64,000 bases of DNA from Forficula auricularia (GCA_024734495.1 JALMQS010000070.1:10326572-10390571), one strand, 5' to 3'; shown: positions 35,490 to 46,686, counted from the first letter of the stretch. Program-made: numbers and translations. The notes: generated from the sequence alone by a model not told the origin.

Positions 35490-35942
35490 GTTTTGTGAAT
35501 ATACATAACAAAAAAGTCCCAATAACAATGAAATTTATACGAGACCAATCGGGAACTAGACTGAACTCAATGCAAAAAATCATCGAAATTGGTCCACATG
35601 GCAAAGACAAATCGACGAACAAACATCATCAGAACTTGGCCAAATTAATATCGGACCACCCCTAAGGTACCCCCTTTCCAATAAAAGAAGAATCATTGAA
35701 ATCGGTCCATAAACAAAGAAGTTATGCGTGAACATACATAACAAAAAAGGTCCAATACCAATGAAATTTAAACGGGACCAATCGGGAACTAGACTGAACC
35801 CAATGCAAAAAATTCATCGAAATCGGTCCACATGGTAAAGAGAAATAAATGTTCAAACACAAAAAAAGAAATAAAATAAAAAAATAAACAGACATTCCGT
35901 TGAATTGATAACCTCCTCCTTTTTTTCAAAGTCGATTAAAAA
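35490..35942 (+). repeat. Two direct repeats and a poly-T-type 3' end
   Basis: A block beginning 'acataacaaaaaagtcccaa' with 'accaatcgggaactagactg' and 'tcgaaattggtccacatgg' occurs twice, offset by about 235 bases (35507 and 35742). It ends in 'gataacctcctccttttttt' and 'caaagtcgattaaaa', a style of element end seen widely in arthropod genomes. The class is not certain. Confidence 0.6.
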
Positions 35943-36194
35943 TAGCCTTGGGGGGGAGAGAGACATTTAGTAAAGTCACGAGATAGCCAGATAACATTTT
36001 TTTAATTAATAATTTTTATTCATTTATTTTTCAATTTGGCATATTTTTTCATTAAACTATTGTTAAAGAAATTTAAGTACTTTTTTTTTAATATCTTACT
36101 TGTATAAGAATATTTTCAATTATGTTTTTGTTTAAAAATACGAGGTGCACGGTATTCAACACAGTCAGGAGAGTTGTTATGCGAATGGATTAAG

Positions 36195-37115
36195 AAATAA
36201 ACTGCAACGGATCGTTGCTAAACTTTATCCAAATTCATTTGAAATATTAATATGTTTGTTCCTTTATTATTAATCAGATATCACTTGCAATTTGTAGTTC
36301 ATATTGACATTAATTCAAAAATCAAGCTTGAGTTGTTTACCAAAAAAGATTTTAGTCCTTTTGATTTTAAGTCTATTCTTCCACGTTTTCAGTAGAGGTT
36401 GCCATTAATAGTCAAAACATCAAAAATGGAATGCAATAAGGTTATTCCTCTAGTATTAGATAAGAATCGATCGTTATTTTTGATTTTAAGTCGATTCCTC
36501 CATGTCTTCAGCAATGGTTACCAATAATAACCGAAACGTCAAAAATCCAATGTAGAATGGTTATTCCTCAAGTATTAGATGAGAATCAATCGCTATTTTT
36601 GATTTAAAGTCGATTCCTCCATGTCTTCAGCAATGGTTACCAATAAAAACCGAAACGTCAAAAATCCAATATAGAATGGTTATTCCTCAAGTACTTGATG
36701 AGAATCAATCGCTATTTTTGGTTTAAAGTCGATTCCTCTATGTCTTCAGCAATGGTCACCAATAAAAACCGAAACGTCAAAAATCCAATATAGAATGGTT
36801 ATTCCTCAAGTATTTGATGAGAATCAATCGCTATTTTTGGTTTAAAGTCGATTCCTCTATGTCTTCAGAAATGGTCACCAATAAAAACCGAAACGTCAAA
36901 AATCCAATATAGAATGGTTATTCCTCAAGTACTAGATGAGAATCAATCGCTATTTTTGGTTTAAAGTCGATTCCTCTATGTCTTCAGCAATGGTCACCAA
37001 TAAAAACCGAAACGTCAAAAATCCAATATAGAATGGTTATTCCTCAAGTATTTGATGAGAATCAATCGCTATTTTTGGTTTAAAGTCGATTCCTCTATGT
37101 CTTCTGCAAAGGTAA
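36195..37115. mobile_element. TIR-type element with 119-bp satellite, copy B2
   Basis: The left terminus from 36195 ('aaataaactgcaacggatcg') is the reverse complement of the right terminus of copy B1, extended to about 110 bases. It is followed by seven satellite units. The block 'tcgattcc' falls at 36372 (variant), 36491, 36610, 36729, 36848, 36967 and 37086, an exact period of 119. Later units are nearly identical to each other. The right terminus was not found. Confidence 0.9.
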
Positions 37116-37439
37116 GGGATAAGAAAACAACGCAGTTGCTATGGTTACTTATAAAATTTCCTCCCAAATTTTTAGCATTTCACAGAGAGAAGCCTATCCA
37201 TTCTTATTTAAGCAAGGCTAAATGAGCTATATTAAAAGGTTCAAATGAATAAATTTTAAAGAATTTAAAAAATTAAAAAGTACTCTCTTACTCTAGAGTA
37301 AAGTACTTTAAAATATAATTTTACTAAAAACTTTATTTATCCTTTTTTGTGGTCCCCAAGGTACTTAATTAGGATATTAAATTTCATCAAAATTGGTTAA
37401 GTCATTTTCAAGATATTTAGAAAAAACTAAAAAAGTACT

Positions 37440-37850
37440 GAAATAAAGTACTAATGTTTTGTGGGTCGATATGTACCAAAAACTAATCAGCGCTTCATTT
37501 TGTTCAAAGAATGCTAGGTTTTCAATTTCATTTCAATCGGTGCAACGGTGTGGAAAAAATCGTGGGCCAAAAAAACGATAACATACATACATACATCCAT
37601 CCATCCATCACATACATCCATCCGCACGCACTAAATGAAAAAATGGCACTTTTTGGCCTCTCGACGAGACCCCATGTAATTTTTGGCAAAACCGTCACGT
37701 GCTAAAATTCAACCTAATTGAATACTACAATTTGTGACTTTAATTGAGTCCATGGGTTCCGTAGTCTTTACCTGAGGACCCTTTGAAGCCACGCTTGCCC
37801 CGAGAGCGATTGCAATACTTTACCCATGCTTTGCATTGGATTAAGAAAAA
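37440..37850. repeat. Diverged dispersed repeat G, copy 2
   Basis: It carries 'ggtcgatatgtaccaaaa', a (CATA/CATC)n stretch near 37577-37625, 'cactttttggcctct' and 'gcgattgcaatactttaccc'. The last two resemble 10330-10500. No gene is supported. Confidence 0.45.
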
Positions 37851-38033
37851 ACAAAAACAAAAATTAAATTTTATATATATTCTCTCATTGTAGATTGTAG
37901 GGAGTTTTTGTGGTGTTTCGCAGAAATGAAAGATTTAAAATAGTTTTTATAAGTCTCACTATACAAAATTCCATAATCCTTCAGATCACTCAAGCATATA
38001 GCTATATTTTGTTGTCATTTAGTTTATGCATTC

Positions 38034-38250
38034 CTGAAGATAGTTTAACAACAGTGGTGGATTTCTGCACAGGCCCATGAGGCGCGCGCCTGGGGCCTCA
38101 TAAATGAAGGGAGTCTCAAAATTCAATTAAATTGACAAATGAACTGTAGAGTATAGGAGTAGTGATGAAGAGGGCCTCAAATTGAATTGCATCTGGGCCC
38201 TCTTAAGTGCTAAATCCCCCACTGAGTAACAACCCGAAATATATTAAGGC
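38034..38250 (+). ncRNA. Hammerhead-like motif (f), split by a hAT insertion
   Basis: The left half CTGAAGATAGTTTAACAA ends at 38051. The right half, AACAACCCGAAATATATTAAG, lies after 38224. The right half matches the motif at 25813-25857 and the palindrome at 13.86 kb. The 173-bp insertion between the halves separates the box from the GAAA, so the motif cannot fold as one. Confidence 0.5.
38052..38224. mobile_element. hAT-type miniature element, 173 bp
   Basis: The ends are CAGTGGTGGATTT and AAATCCCCCACTG, a 13-base terminal inverted repeat with one mismatch. The flanks TTTAACAA and AGTAACAA match at six of eight positions. The interior has the GC-rich palindromic stretch 'ggcgcgcgcctggggcct'. 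It is inserted in a hammerhead-like motif. Confidence 0.85.
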
Positions 38251-40400
38251 TTATAAAATATTTTTTAAATATATCGTTTCTTTGAAATACTATATACAGA
38301 CGACTTAATTCGATAATTTGAAATCCAAGGTACTACAAGAAAAAATTTGAATTATCGAGACTTCAAATTATTAAGAAGTTTGAATTATCAAGAGTAAAGA
38401 AAACAAATTCGAATTATTAAGAGTTTTTATTATATTTTTGAAAATATGTATGAGCTTACATAAATTTTATATAAAGCCTTAAGTAAAAAAGTAAAAATGA
38501 TGAAAACGACAAAAAAGAACAAAAAATTACATTTGTTTTAACATTGCAATAGATAATAACATACCTTGCTGGAATTCCAGCAGAAGGCACACTCTTTTAT
38601 TGTCTCCTTCAATATATAAAAATTCTGCTACCCTCGGCACAAAAACTTTCAATTTAATAACATACCTAATTAAAAAAATGAAGAGTAAACATTGCTAGGA
38701 AAAATTTGAATTATAAAGAGGGCAAGTGGCCTAGTTCGAATTATAGAACGTTCTCTACCCCTCTTGTTACGAAAAGGATTTCGAGTTATCAAAATACACA
38801 GCATTTTTTCGATTTACCGAAGTTAACAGCTGAAGAGTTCGAATTATCGAAAAATTCGAATTATCGAGAGTCGACTGTACCACCAAAACTCAACTTAATT
38901 AATTTTAATGTTTCACTATAAGCCATCGCCGCACTCTCTTAGTTTATTTTCTATATATTATTATATATTGAATTTCAATTTACTAATGAATAAACAAATA
39001 AAATACGATACTATACCTTTGAGCAATTGGAAGCGACGGATTTGATGAACCTTTTAGCAAACAAACATACATATGTTTCTTTTTACAAGAATTTTATCGA
39101 TTTATAAAAACTCGACAATATAATTCCATAAATTATATTAAAAAATTCTATCTTTGATGAGTTGACTCTGTATTAAAATTAAACTACTTAAATCTCTTCT
39201 AAGTAATAATGAAGTAATAATAGAGGTAATAGTTAAAATATTCATATCAAAATGCGAAATCGAGTAAGTGTGAAAAAGTTGAAACACCATTCCTGAGTCA
39301 ATTTCATAGAACTAGTACTATAAAGTAATCCTTTATTTTGGTAGAAGCAGAGCCTACGAGAGCCTTCTATGTTAGGGCCTCGGGGCTGAATCTTCCCACC
39401 CTATTAAATATTGTAAAAGTTTTTTTTTATCTGAACATATTTTCAAAATATACTTACTGTAAAAAAAAAATTAAAAATCCGAATAATGTAAGTATATCTT
39501 TTGAGACGTCAGAATTTAATTTATATATATATATATATATACGAGTATATACATTAAAGGTAAGCAATTATATCAATCGTTCTATGATATTTTCAAGCTA
39601 ATAAAAACCGGGATTTCGGTGGGAATCGGTATATCCATTGAGTACACAGCTTTCTAAACACACAATCTATTCTAGTTGTTAAAAAAATAAAAAAAAAAAC
39701 AAAAAAACATGCAAACTCACATAAAACGGCACAGAACAAGAAAGCCCTACGCCAAAGATGTTCGAGGCTTACCTGAAACAAAAAATAAATCATAAAATAA
39801 GCTAGTGATCATTACAAAGCTTACCGCACCTCTTTTGTTAAAATAAAAATTTTAATTTTAAAGTTCATTCTTTGCTTGTTTTGCCAGCAAATGGTTTCAG
39901 CTAAAAACAAACTTGGTAAGAAGATGTAGTTTATGTTAATTCAATACAAAATTTTGGTCTAAATTTCATCTCATATACTTGACTGTGTGACATTTTCCCA
40001 TATTGTTTATTTTTCCACTAAAAGTTCTGAACCTATGTGTTAAAAGCAATTCTTCATTTCAAATGAACATCTTCAAAAAATTAATGAACGTAAAAGTAAA
40101 AATGAAAAAAATATTTGGTAAATTTTAATTAATATTTTGACTATAAACTAAGACAAAAAATAATACTATTTCCATTAAAATGTTGGAGAAGTGAGACTAT
40201 TTATTCAGATCGATTTTGTTTAAAGTAATTATTTGTTAAGAGAACGGAGTTTTTAATAAATCGATTGATAATATTAAAATTATAATCCATTAATAAAAGC
40301 GTTTATCTCCATCCATTTGAAATATAATATTAAATTAAATCATTTAATTATGAAATTGTCAAAAAATTACTTTTTGGCATTATACGAAATTTTTTATTAC
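38251..40400. other. Intergenic stretch with GAATTATC-type repeats, no gene supported
   Basis: Between about 38300 and 38880 short words such as 'cgaattatcga' and 'ttgaattatcaag' recur in both orientations, which looks like a decayed element. (TA)n and poly-T runs occur near 39520-39540. No exon was recognised. Confidence 0.4.
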
Positions 40401-40480
40401 ATATCTATGTGCGTGTGTGTGTGTGTGTGTTTAGCCCCCTCCAGGACAAAATCCTGGTTGGGCCACTATATATATATTAT

Positions 40481-41248
40481 CAGTGGCTTGTGGTCCATGG
40501 ATGCTGTCGATGTTGCGCATCCTTAAAATTTCAAACATTTAGAGTATATTAAATAAATATCGAATTCAAAATTTCAGGAGGATCTTTACATTTTCAAATA
40601 TTTCTATTAAAAAATGTTTTTTATTTTGAAAAGTATATCGGTTCTCGAAATGAAATAAAATTGTTGCTTAGTTTCAAGGGGAAATTAAAATGAATGATTT
40701 TCCGAAAAGGCTCCTGATAGAAGGTATGAAGTCGCTGTCTGTTATATCTTCCAGTTCAAGCATGTCAAAGACAAGTCCAGACGAGTTTTGTCGAATAAAA
40801 ATTGTTCTCGTTGAGGATCATTAAAATAGAAATAATACAAAAAAAAAATAAATAAAAACGATTGGAGAATCTTTGGATCAATCCATTTATAAAGAACTTC
40901 TCAATTGCTTATAGCAATAGATTTAGGAGAAATTTGAGATTTTCTTATAGGACAGGCTGATTCAATATGGAAGATGGTTGAATTCCATATCGGAGACTGT
41001 GGAGTTTAAGTCACAAGATTTCTGACTCCTAGCCTCACTCACACAAAGCAGTATCCCTTTCGGGCGATGGTCCCAAATTATATATTTTTTAAAAATCTAA
41101 TGTTAAATTTGAAAAATAAAGAAAATGATACCGTATTCGATGAAATTTGCAAACAAAAAAAAAGCCAAGATTAAAATAAAATTTCAAAAAATGATGGGTA
41201 CTTTTTTGGACATAATCTCCTGAGTTAAAATGTGAACAACCGCCACTG
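40481..41248. mobile_element. Non-autonomous hAT element, family C, 768 bp
   Basis: It starts CAGTGGCTTGTGGTCCATGG and ends AACAACCGCCACTG. It is collinear with 27850-28679 apart from a deletion of about 60 bases. The flanks are (TA)-rich so the duplication is not readable. No intact transposase. Confidence 0.9.
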
Positions 41249-41269
41249 ATATATATAATACGTTAGTCT

Positions 41270-41650
41270 CAGCATTACCAAATTTCGTATACGCTCTACC
41301 TCAAAAACTAGTGTGAATATCAAAATGATATTTTTAAACTAAAAAAAGCAGAAAAAATGGGATTTACTTTAAAACTGGTCTTATAATAAAAAAGGATTGC
41401 CATTATTTCTTCTGGGGACTAAAATGGGGGGAGAGTCTTCAAAAAATAGATACTATCAATATTTAGTCCTCGACTCTTTGACCGATTTGTACCAAATTTT
41501 CCATATGCACCCACGACCTTATGAATATGACTCAATTTATGAAATAGATGGTGACCCGAAAGAGGGACGGGGGTTCAAAAATAATTTAAAATGCCAACAT
41601 TTTCAAACAAAAATACTAGGAAGCTATTTACCCTAGAATAGTCCAATATT
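41270..41650 (+). repeat. Dispersed repeat A, partial copy
   Basis: Blocks 'agcattaccaaatttcgtat' and 'actagtgtgaatatcaaaat' match repeat A. The following 79-codon open frame (41397-41636) has counterparts near 43650-43720 in another copy, so it belongs to the repeat. Confidence 0.6.
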
Positions 41651-41905
41651 TAAAAGGATTAGTAATTATATTATTAATTCCCAATGATCCAAAAATTATG
41701 AGAGAAGGGACTCATTCGTAAATGATTATAAATTATTTTATTAAATATAAGAGAGAGGCCAGGTGTATGGAAAAGTTCATATGGAACTTATATCAGTTTA
41801 TTGTTTTATTTTATTTATTTACTTATTGTGTTTTTGCAAAATATTCGAAAATAAATAAGGTATTAACTATAAATCTGATCCCTGCATAGAAGTCTTAATT
41901 TAATA

Positions 41906-41965
41906 TCAGTATCGTAAATTGGCTGATGGCTAGAAGTAATGAAAAGCCAAAAATAAATAAGGTAT
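41906..41965 (+). repeat. 3'-tail fragment of the tRNA-type SINE, plus strand
   Basis: 'agtatcgtaaattggctgat' followed by 'ggctagaagtaatgaaaagc' is the reverse complement of the left part of the SINE at 42036-42216. It is therefore a second, truncated copy in the opposite orientation, about 70 bases away. Confidence 0.7.
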
Positions 41966-42035
41966 TGTAAAATCAAAAATGTAACGTCAGCGGTCAGCTT
42001 AGACAATTTTCTGATAAGTTGAAAATGTATAAAGG

Positions 42036-42216
42036 TTTTTTTTTTTTTTTTTGGCTTTTCGGCTTTCTAGCCATAAGCCAATTTACGATACTTTATTTTC
42101 AAATTTTTGTCTCTACCCCGGGGGTCAGATTTTAGCCGAATGCCTCGGGTCGGATTCGAACCCGGGTCCCCTTGGTTAGCAGGATGATACACTACCGCCT
42201 AGCCTATCCGACCCCC
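42036..42216 (-). mobile_element. tRNA-derived SINE with target-site duplication
   Basis: On the minus strand the head reads GGTCGGATAGGCTAGGCGG (A-box-like) and, 40 bases on, GGGTTCGAATCCGACCC (B box). A SINE body and a tail that is poly-T on the plus strand follow. Direct repeats ATGTATAAAGG(TT) flank it at 42025-42037 and 42217-42229. The head is too altered to be a working tRNA gene, but the internal RNA polymerase III promoter boxes are recognisable. Confidence 0.93.
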
Positions 42217-42579
42217 ATGTATAAAGGTTGAAATGAATTAAAAAAGACTAATAATACCGTTTTTTCCTTGACGTGGGAAAAAGTAAATAAGATTAAAAAA
42301 TTTGCCGTTGGAAACAAAAATTATTATTTAATTCTTTTTTATTAGTTTGAAATTTTTCTCTGTAGATTTCATAAAATGGAAGAAAAAATCCCCTATGCTG
42401 AACCCTCTGGCGCCATGCCATTGCCAGGCTATAGATTTTTTGTTTTTCGGTCTTTTTTAAAAATAAAAGCTATATATTCAATATATTTAATTCAAAACTT
42501 TAAATTATTAATAAATTTTTACGCACAATATTAGAAAGTATGCTGCTCATAAATTAACACTCTAAAAATACCTTGAAAA

Positions 42580-43175
42580 TATTAAAAATAAGCTGATGTG
42601 TTCTAATGTGGCCATGCACTTGACTTTACCATACAACCTGGCCCCTAAAATTATTTATAATCATGTAAGGGGGGTTAGTTTTTGCATTTTTAGACTTCTG
42701 TGGGTCCACTGATTATGTATACAAAATTTGGTTGAGTTTGCTCAAATGGCCTAGATTTTTAATTTTTAACCCCCCCCCCTCCACCCCCCTTAATTTTGGG
42801 TCGATGTGCAGCAAAATCTAATCAGCTTTTAACCTCAATGGACCAAAACTACGTGTGAAATTTGGTTTCGATATTCACACTGGTTTTTGAGCTAGCTCGT
42901 CCACAAAAATTTGGTAACGCATAGACTAACAGACAACCAGACAACCAGACTAACTAACAGACATTTTGACAAAACAATTATTATCTCAAAAAATATAATT
43001 TTTTCGATGTTCATTTATTAGAGCTTTTTTTGTAGAGCGAAATGCCATGGTTTTGCTCAATTTTTTTAATCAAAATAGTTTCAAGCCGTTTTTGAGATAT
43101 TTTGAAAAAACAAGAAAAAAATACTGTTTCATGCACGATTACAATACTTGACCATACCCTGTATGGTAAAGTAAA
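42580..43175 (-). repeat. Dispersed repeat A, long minus-orientation copy
   Basis: It is collinear with 14525-15226: 'taagctgatgtgttctaatg', 'cttgactttaccatacaacc', C-rich tracts, 'aaatctaatcagcttttaac', ending at 'tgtatggtaaagtaaaaa'. Confidence 0.75.
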
Positions 43176-43199
43176 AATTTAATATAAATTGTTAATGTA

Positions 43200-43580
43200 C
43201 AAAGTATGGTCAAGTATTGTAATCGTGTATGGAAAAAGTGATTTCTTTTTCTTCGTTTTTTCGAAATATCTCAAAAACGTCTCTAACTATTTTGATAAAA
43301 ACAACTGACAAAACCATAGCGATTTGGCCAACAAGAAAATCTTACAGAGGGAATATCAAAAAAATTATATTTTGACTAGAAATTAATTATTATATGTCAA
43401 AAAGTCTGTTTTAGTATATTAGTTAGTATGTTACCAAATTTTGTGTACGCTTAGCTCAAAAACTACTGTGAATATCTAAACGAAACTTCAATTGTAGTTT
43501 TTTGTAGAGAGAGTTTTTTGTTGATATTAAGAACTGATTAGATTTAGATTGAAATCGAAAGTTAGGTTGAGGGGGTCCTT
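43200..43580 (+). repeat. Dispersed repeat A, plus-orientation copy
   Basis: It begins 'gtatggtcaagtattgtaat' only about 25 bases after the end of the minus copy at 42580-43175. The two copies thus stand head to head and can form a very long inverted repeat. Confidence 0.75.
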
Positions 43581-43729
43581 AAAAATTTTAAATTATATAA
43601 CCTTTAAATTAAAAAAAAAAAATTATCAAGAAAATGGAATTTTTTATAAAAATGTTCTATAAAAAAAGCATTATTTTTTTCTTGGACAAAGATGGGAGAG
43701 TTCAAAAAATAGAATTATCAATGTAAGTT

Positions 43730-43955
43730 ATTCTACAACAGACATTTTGACAAAATAATTAATATCTCGTAAAATATAATTTTTTCGATGCTCTCTCTAT
43801 AAAGCTTTCTTGTAGATCAAAACGCATGGTTTTCTCAATTTTTTTATCAAAATAGTTTAAGCTGTTTTTGAGATATTTCGAAAAACCAAAGCGAAAAAAC
43901 ACTTTATTCATGCACGATTACAATACTATACTATCCCTTGTTTGGTAAGCTAATA
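43730..43955 (-). repeat. Dispersed repeat A, short minus-orientation copy
   Basis: 'acagacattttgacaaaata', 'atataattttttcgatgctc' and 'tgagatatttcgaaaaacca' in the same order as in the long minus copies. It ends 'actatcccttgtttggtaag'. Confidence 0.7.
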
Positions 43956-44384
43956 TTAACTTTTTTGTGAAGTTTTCATATGAATAACTTTGCTATATTA
44001 TATGTTTCACTGAAGAAAAAGTGCAAACCTTGCCTCGTTGCGCTTTCGTCTTTTTAGGTGATTTGGAATTTTTCGTTTACAGCTTTTTAATTAAATTGTA
44101 AGTTAGGGACTAAAACCTGGAATTGCCTCTTTTTTCCTTTGAATTACTAAATCGTTGAACCAGTCACAAGGAGGAGCAGGTTTGTGCAACCAAATCATTA
44201 AAACTACCCATCTAAACCTAAAACTACCTGAGGAATTATTTACAAGGATACCTCATACTCAAATGATGAATTTTATTTTTATTTATTTATTTTTTGACAC
44301 AAAATAAAATTCTAACTTCCCAAAAATAATCAGTCGATTAAAGTCTTAATTTGATTTTTTATTTACCATATATATATTATCTAA

Positions 44385-44705
44385 ATTTTTTCAGGATACA
44401 ATTCTCTTTTAAATAGGTGTTTCGATTTGAGGGAATTTTTTCCCATCTTAAGATTGTTCCAAGGTATGTCATTTTGATGTATTTTTTGAGATTGCGTTGT
44501 TTTGTGATGAGAAGTTGTGATTGTATATTTTGTAATGATTGGATTTGTATTGAAATGTTTTAGGCTGAAGATGACATATTTGTAAATGCCGAAACGTTCC
44601 TGGGTGACAATAGAATAAAGAAAAAAGAAAATATAAAAATGTGTTTTTTTGTCAAAAAAGAAAAAACTAACACCTATTTAAAAGAGAATTGTATCCTCAA
44701 AAAAT
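44385..44705. mobile_element. Inverted-repeat element enclosing a hammerhead-like motif
   Basis: The left end (44393-44422, 'ggatacaattctcttttaaa') and the right end (44668-44697, 'tttaaaagagaattgtatcc') are perfect inverted repeats over about 28 bases, with AT-rich extensions that also pair. The hammerhead-like motif at 44562-44601 lies in the middle. No coding sequence in the unit. Confidence 0.8.
44562..44601 (+). ncRNA. Hammerhead-ribozyme-like motif (a)
   Basis: AGG, CTGAAGA, T, GACAT-loop-ATGCC (stem II, one mismatch), GAAA, CGTT, CCT. AGG/CCT would form stem I. AACGTT is self-complementary and GTT would be the cleavage triplet, exactly as in motif (h). It lies inside an inverted-repeat unit. 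Confidence 0.6.
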
Positions 44706-44770
44706 GTAGATTTATATAAATAAAAAATTCTCAGAATTAATCAAAAAATTGATTTTTTTATTTTGAAATA

Positions 44771-44962
44771 ATGAAAAAACTACATTTAATTTATAAATTT
44801 CAATTATCTTATTTTGTTTACAAGATAAAATGCTCTGACAGACAGAAGAGAGACATTGTAGCGACTCTAATAGGGTTCGATTTATATTTTAATCAGAACC
44901 CTGAAAATGAAGGATTGTTTCGGGTCGTTCGCTCACTCTCTTGGCAGCATCCTAAACTATAG
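44771..44962 (+). pseudogene. Weak GIY-YIG-like fragment, Penelope-type (tentative)
   Basis: The frame contains SYFVYKIKCSD, which resembles the start of the GIY-YIG endonuclease of Penelope-like elements (a VYKIxC type block). The rest (VATLIGFDLYFNQNPENEG...) does not match what I know of that domain and the catalytic GxxYIG part is absent. Its position 70 bases from an inverted repeat with a hammerhead-like motif is suggestive only. Confidence 0.2.
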
Positions 44963-45327
44963 TATTGATCATAGGAACCAATTCACTTCAAATTTTAAAG
45001 TATCAAATATTTATTAAAAGTAACATCATAATTTCTCAAACAAAATATTTAGTATTGATATATTTTAGTGACAAATAAATTCGTATATAATTTGCTGAGT
45101 TTTTGCCTGTTTCTGATTATTCCCAATTGTGGTTTTTTGAAAAGGTGATAATTATACAGTTTAACAATGTAAGCATTGTTCTATATAGGGCTGTACCAAT
45201 ATTCCGATTAGATTTTGAATCTTTTTAGTTACAAAACGTCTGTCCGAAAAATGTAGAATATACAAGGTATAAGTATATAAAAAAATGTCTCCATTTTTAA
45301 AGTGAAAATTCTGAAATTAGGCCGTTA

Positions 45328-46395
45328 AAATTTTTTTATTTATTTATTTAACAAAGCATACAAACCTAGGACCTTAGGTCCCACCTAGTGTTTATACATA
45401 ATTTAGCAACAATATTTTACAAATTTGGCAAAAGAGTTCACCAATACACAAATTTTATGGGGGAAGAAGAGAAAAAAAAGTAGAGAAAGATTAGAAGACA
45501 TAAAGGAAATAAGAGTAAGGAGTATCAGTTATTGGGTGGGATCCATAAAGAACGAAGACCTGAGAGCACCAAGAGTCGGGTTTGCATGAAATTTGGATGG
45601 AAGTTCATTCCAAAGCCTTGCACCCGCCAATTTGAAGGAATGAAAGAAGTGTTTAGTTTTATAGTGCACCTGCACTAGCGTTGTCTTCCTGGTGGAGCGA
45701 CCGACGACAAATAGATTTTCTAAGTAAGACGGGCAAATAAATTTTTCAGAATTTAATAGCTTATAAATAATCACACAACACCGCCAAGCGTAAAATTTAG
45801 AAAGATCTGTGTTTAAGATGAGTTTTTTATCCTGGTCCGAAAGATGGCTACGTGGTTTTTGATTTAAGACATAGCGGGTGCATGAATTCAAAGCTATTTC
45901 TAGTCTTTTGCCCGATTTACTGTCGAGGGAATTCGAAAAGATTATGTCGCAGTACTGGAAAAGGGGTGCTAATAAACTCTTGCTTAAATTGAGGCGAAGA
46001 TTATATGGCGTGAGATATGAGAGTCGCTTCAGTGAGTGAAGGGCCCCATAAACACTACAGCATATATTATTTATTTACACTTTCCAAGATAAATTGCACG
46101 AAACAGTCAATCCTAGATTCTTAGCTGAGCAAGTGAATGGAATAGTATTGTTATTGTAGAGAATAGGAGGTAGTAAGTTAGTAGGAAGGCATTCTTTGAA
46201 TAAGATAATAGCCTGCGATTTTAGAGGATTAACAGAGATTAAATTATTCATGGCCCAGGAAGAAAGTGACAGAAGCTCTAGGTTAATTAATGAAATAGAT
46301 TGCACAACTTGGTTGGGCAAGCAGTGAGCATAAAACTGAAAATCATCGGCAAATAGTTCTTTTTCGAAGCCAGGACGAGCTTTTTATTGCGTTCC
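45328..46395 (-). pseudogene. Non-LTR retrotransposon relic, RT palm to C-terminus
   Basis: On the minus strand the fragment starts near 46395. It shows the RT catalytic box as ELFADDFQFYAHC (the usual YxDD as FADD), then SLINLELLSLSSWAMNN, LKSQAIILF and AKNLGLTVSCNLSW. After a frame change it shows KSLLAPLFQYCDIIFSNS, LNSCTRYVL, FHSFKLAGARLWNELPS and ALRSSFF. It ends in an (AAAT)n A-rich tail at the left (about 45330-45350). At least one stop (near 46074) and frameshifts make it inactive. It belongs to a different subfamily from the 1.7 and 20.5 kb relics. Confidence 0.9.
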
Positions 46396-46686
46396 ATTCT
46401 TGAATTATTGAATTCAGACACACATAGGAAAATAATCCTGTTTAAAAATGTTTTTTATTAGACATTTTTAACTTGACTGACCAAAAATATAAATAATAAT
46501 ACTTATCGTACCTTTTAATAGTCTATTTTATTTTTAGATTAGTATTATCAATGAAGAATGATTTTCTATATCTGCCTGTAAGCGAATTACGTCTTGGAAA
46601 AATTCTCACTTTTTCTTCCATATCATTTTTAAAACTATAATTAAAAATGTATTTCTACAAAAATATCAATTGAAAATGAAAGCTTT

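Noticed and set aside
41397..41636. 79-codon plus-strand frame
   Set aside because: It lies in repeat A, and a decayed counterpart occurs in another copy near 43.65 kb, so it is not a host gene.
42100..42216. tRNA gene on the minus strand
   Set aside because: The A and B boxes are recognisable, but the acceptor stem and anticodon arm are not tRNA-like, and the unit has a SINE body, a tail and target duplications.
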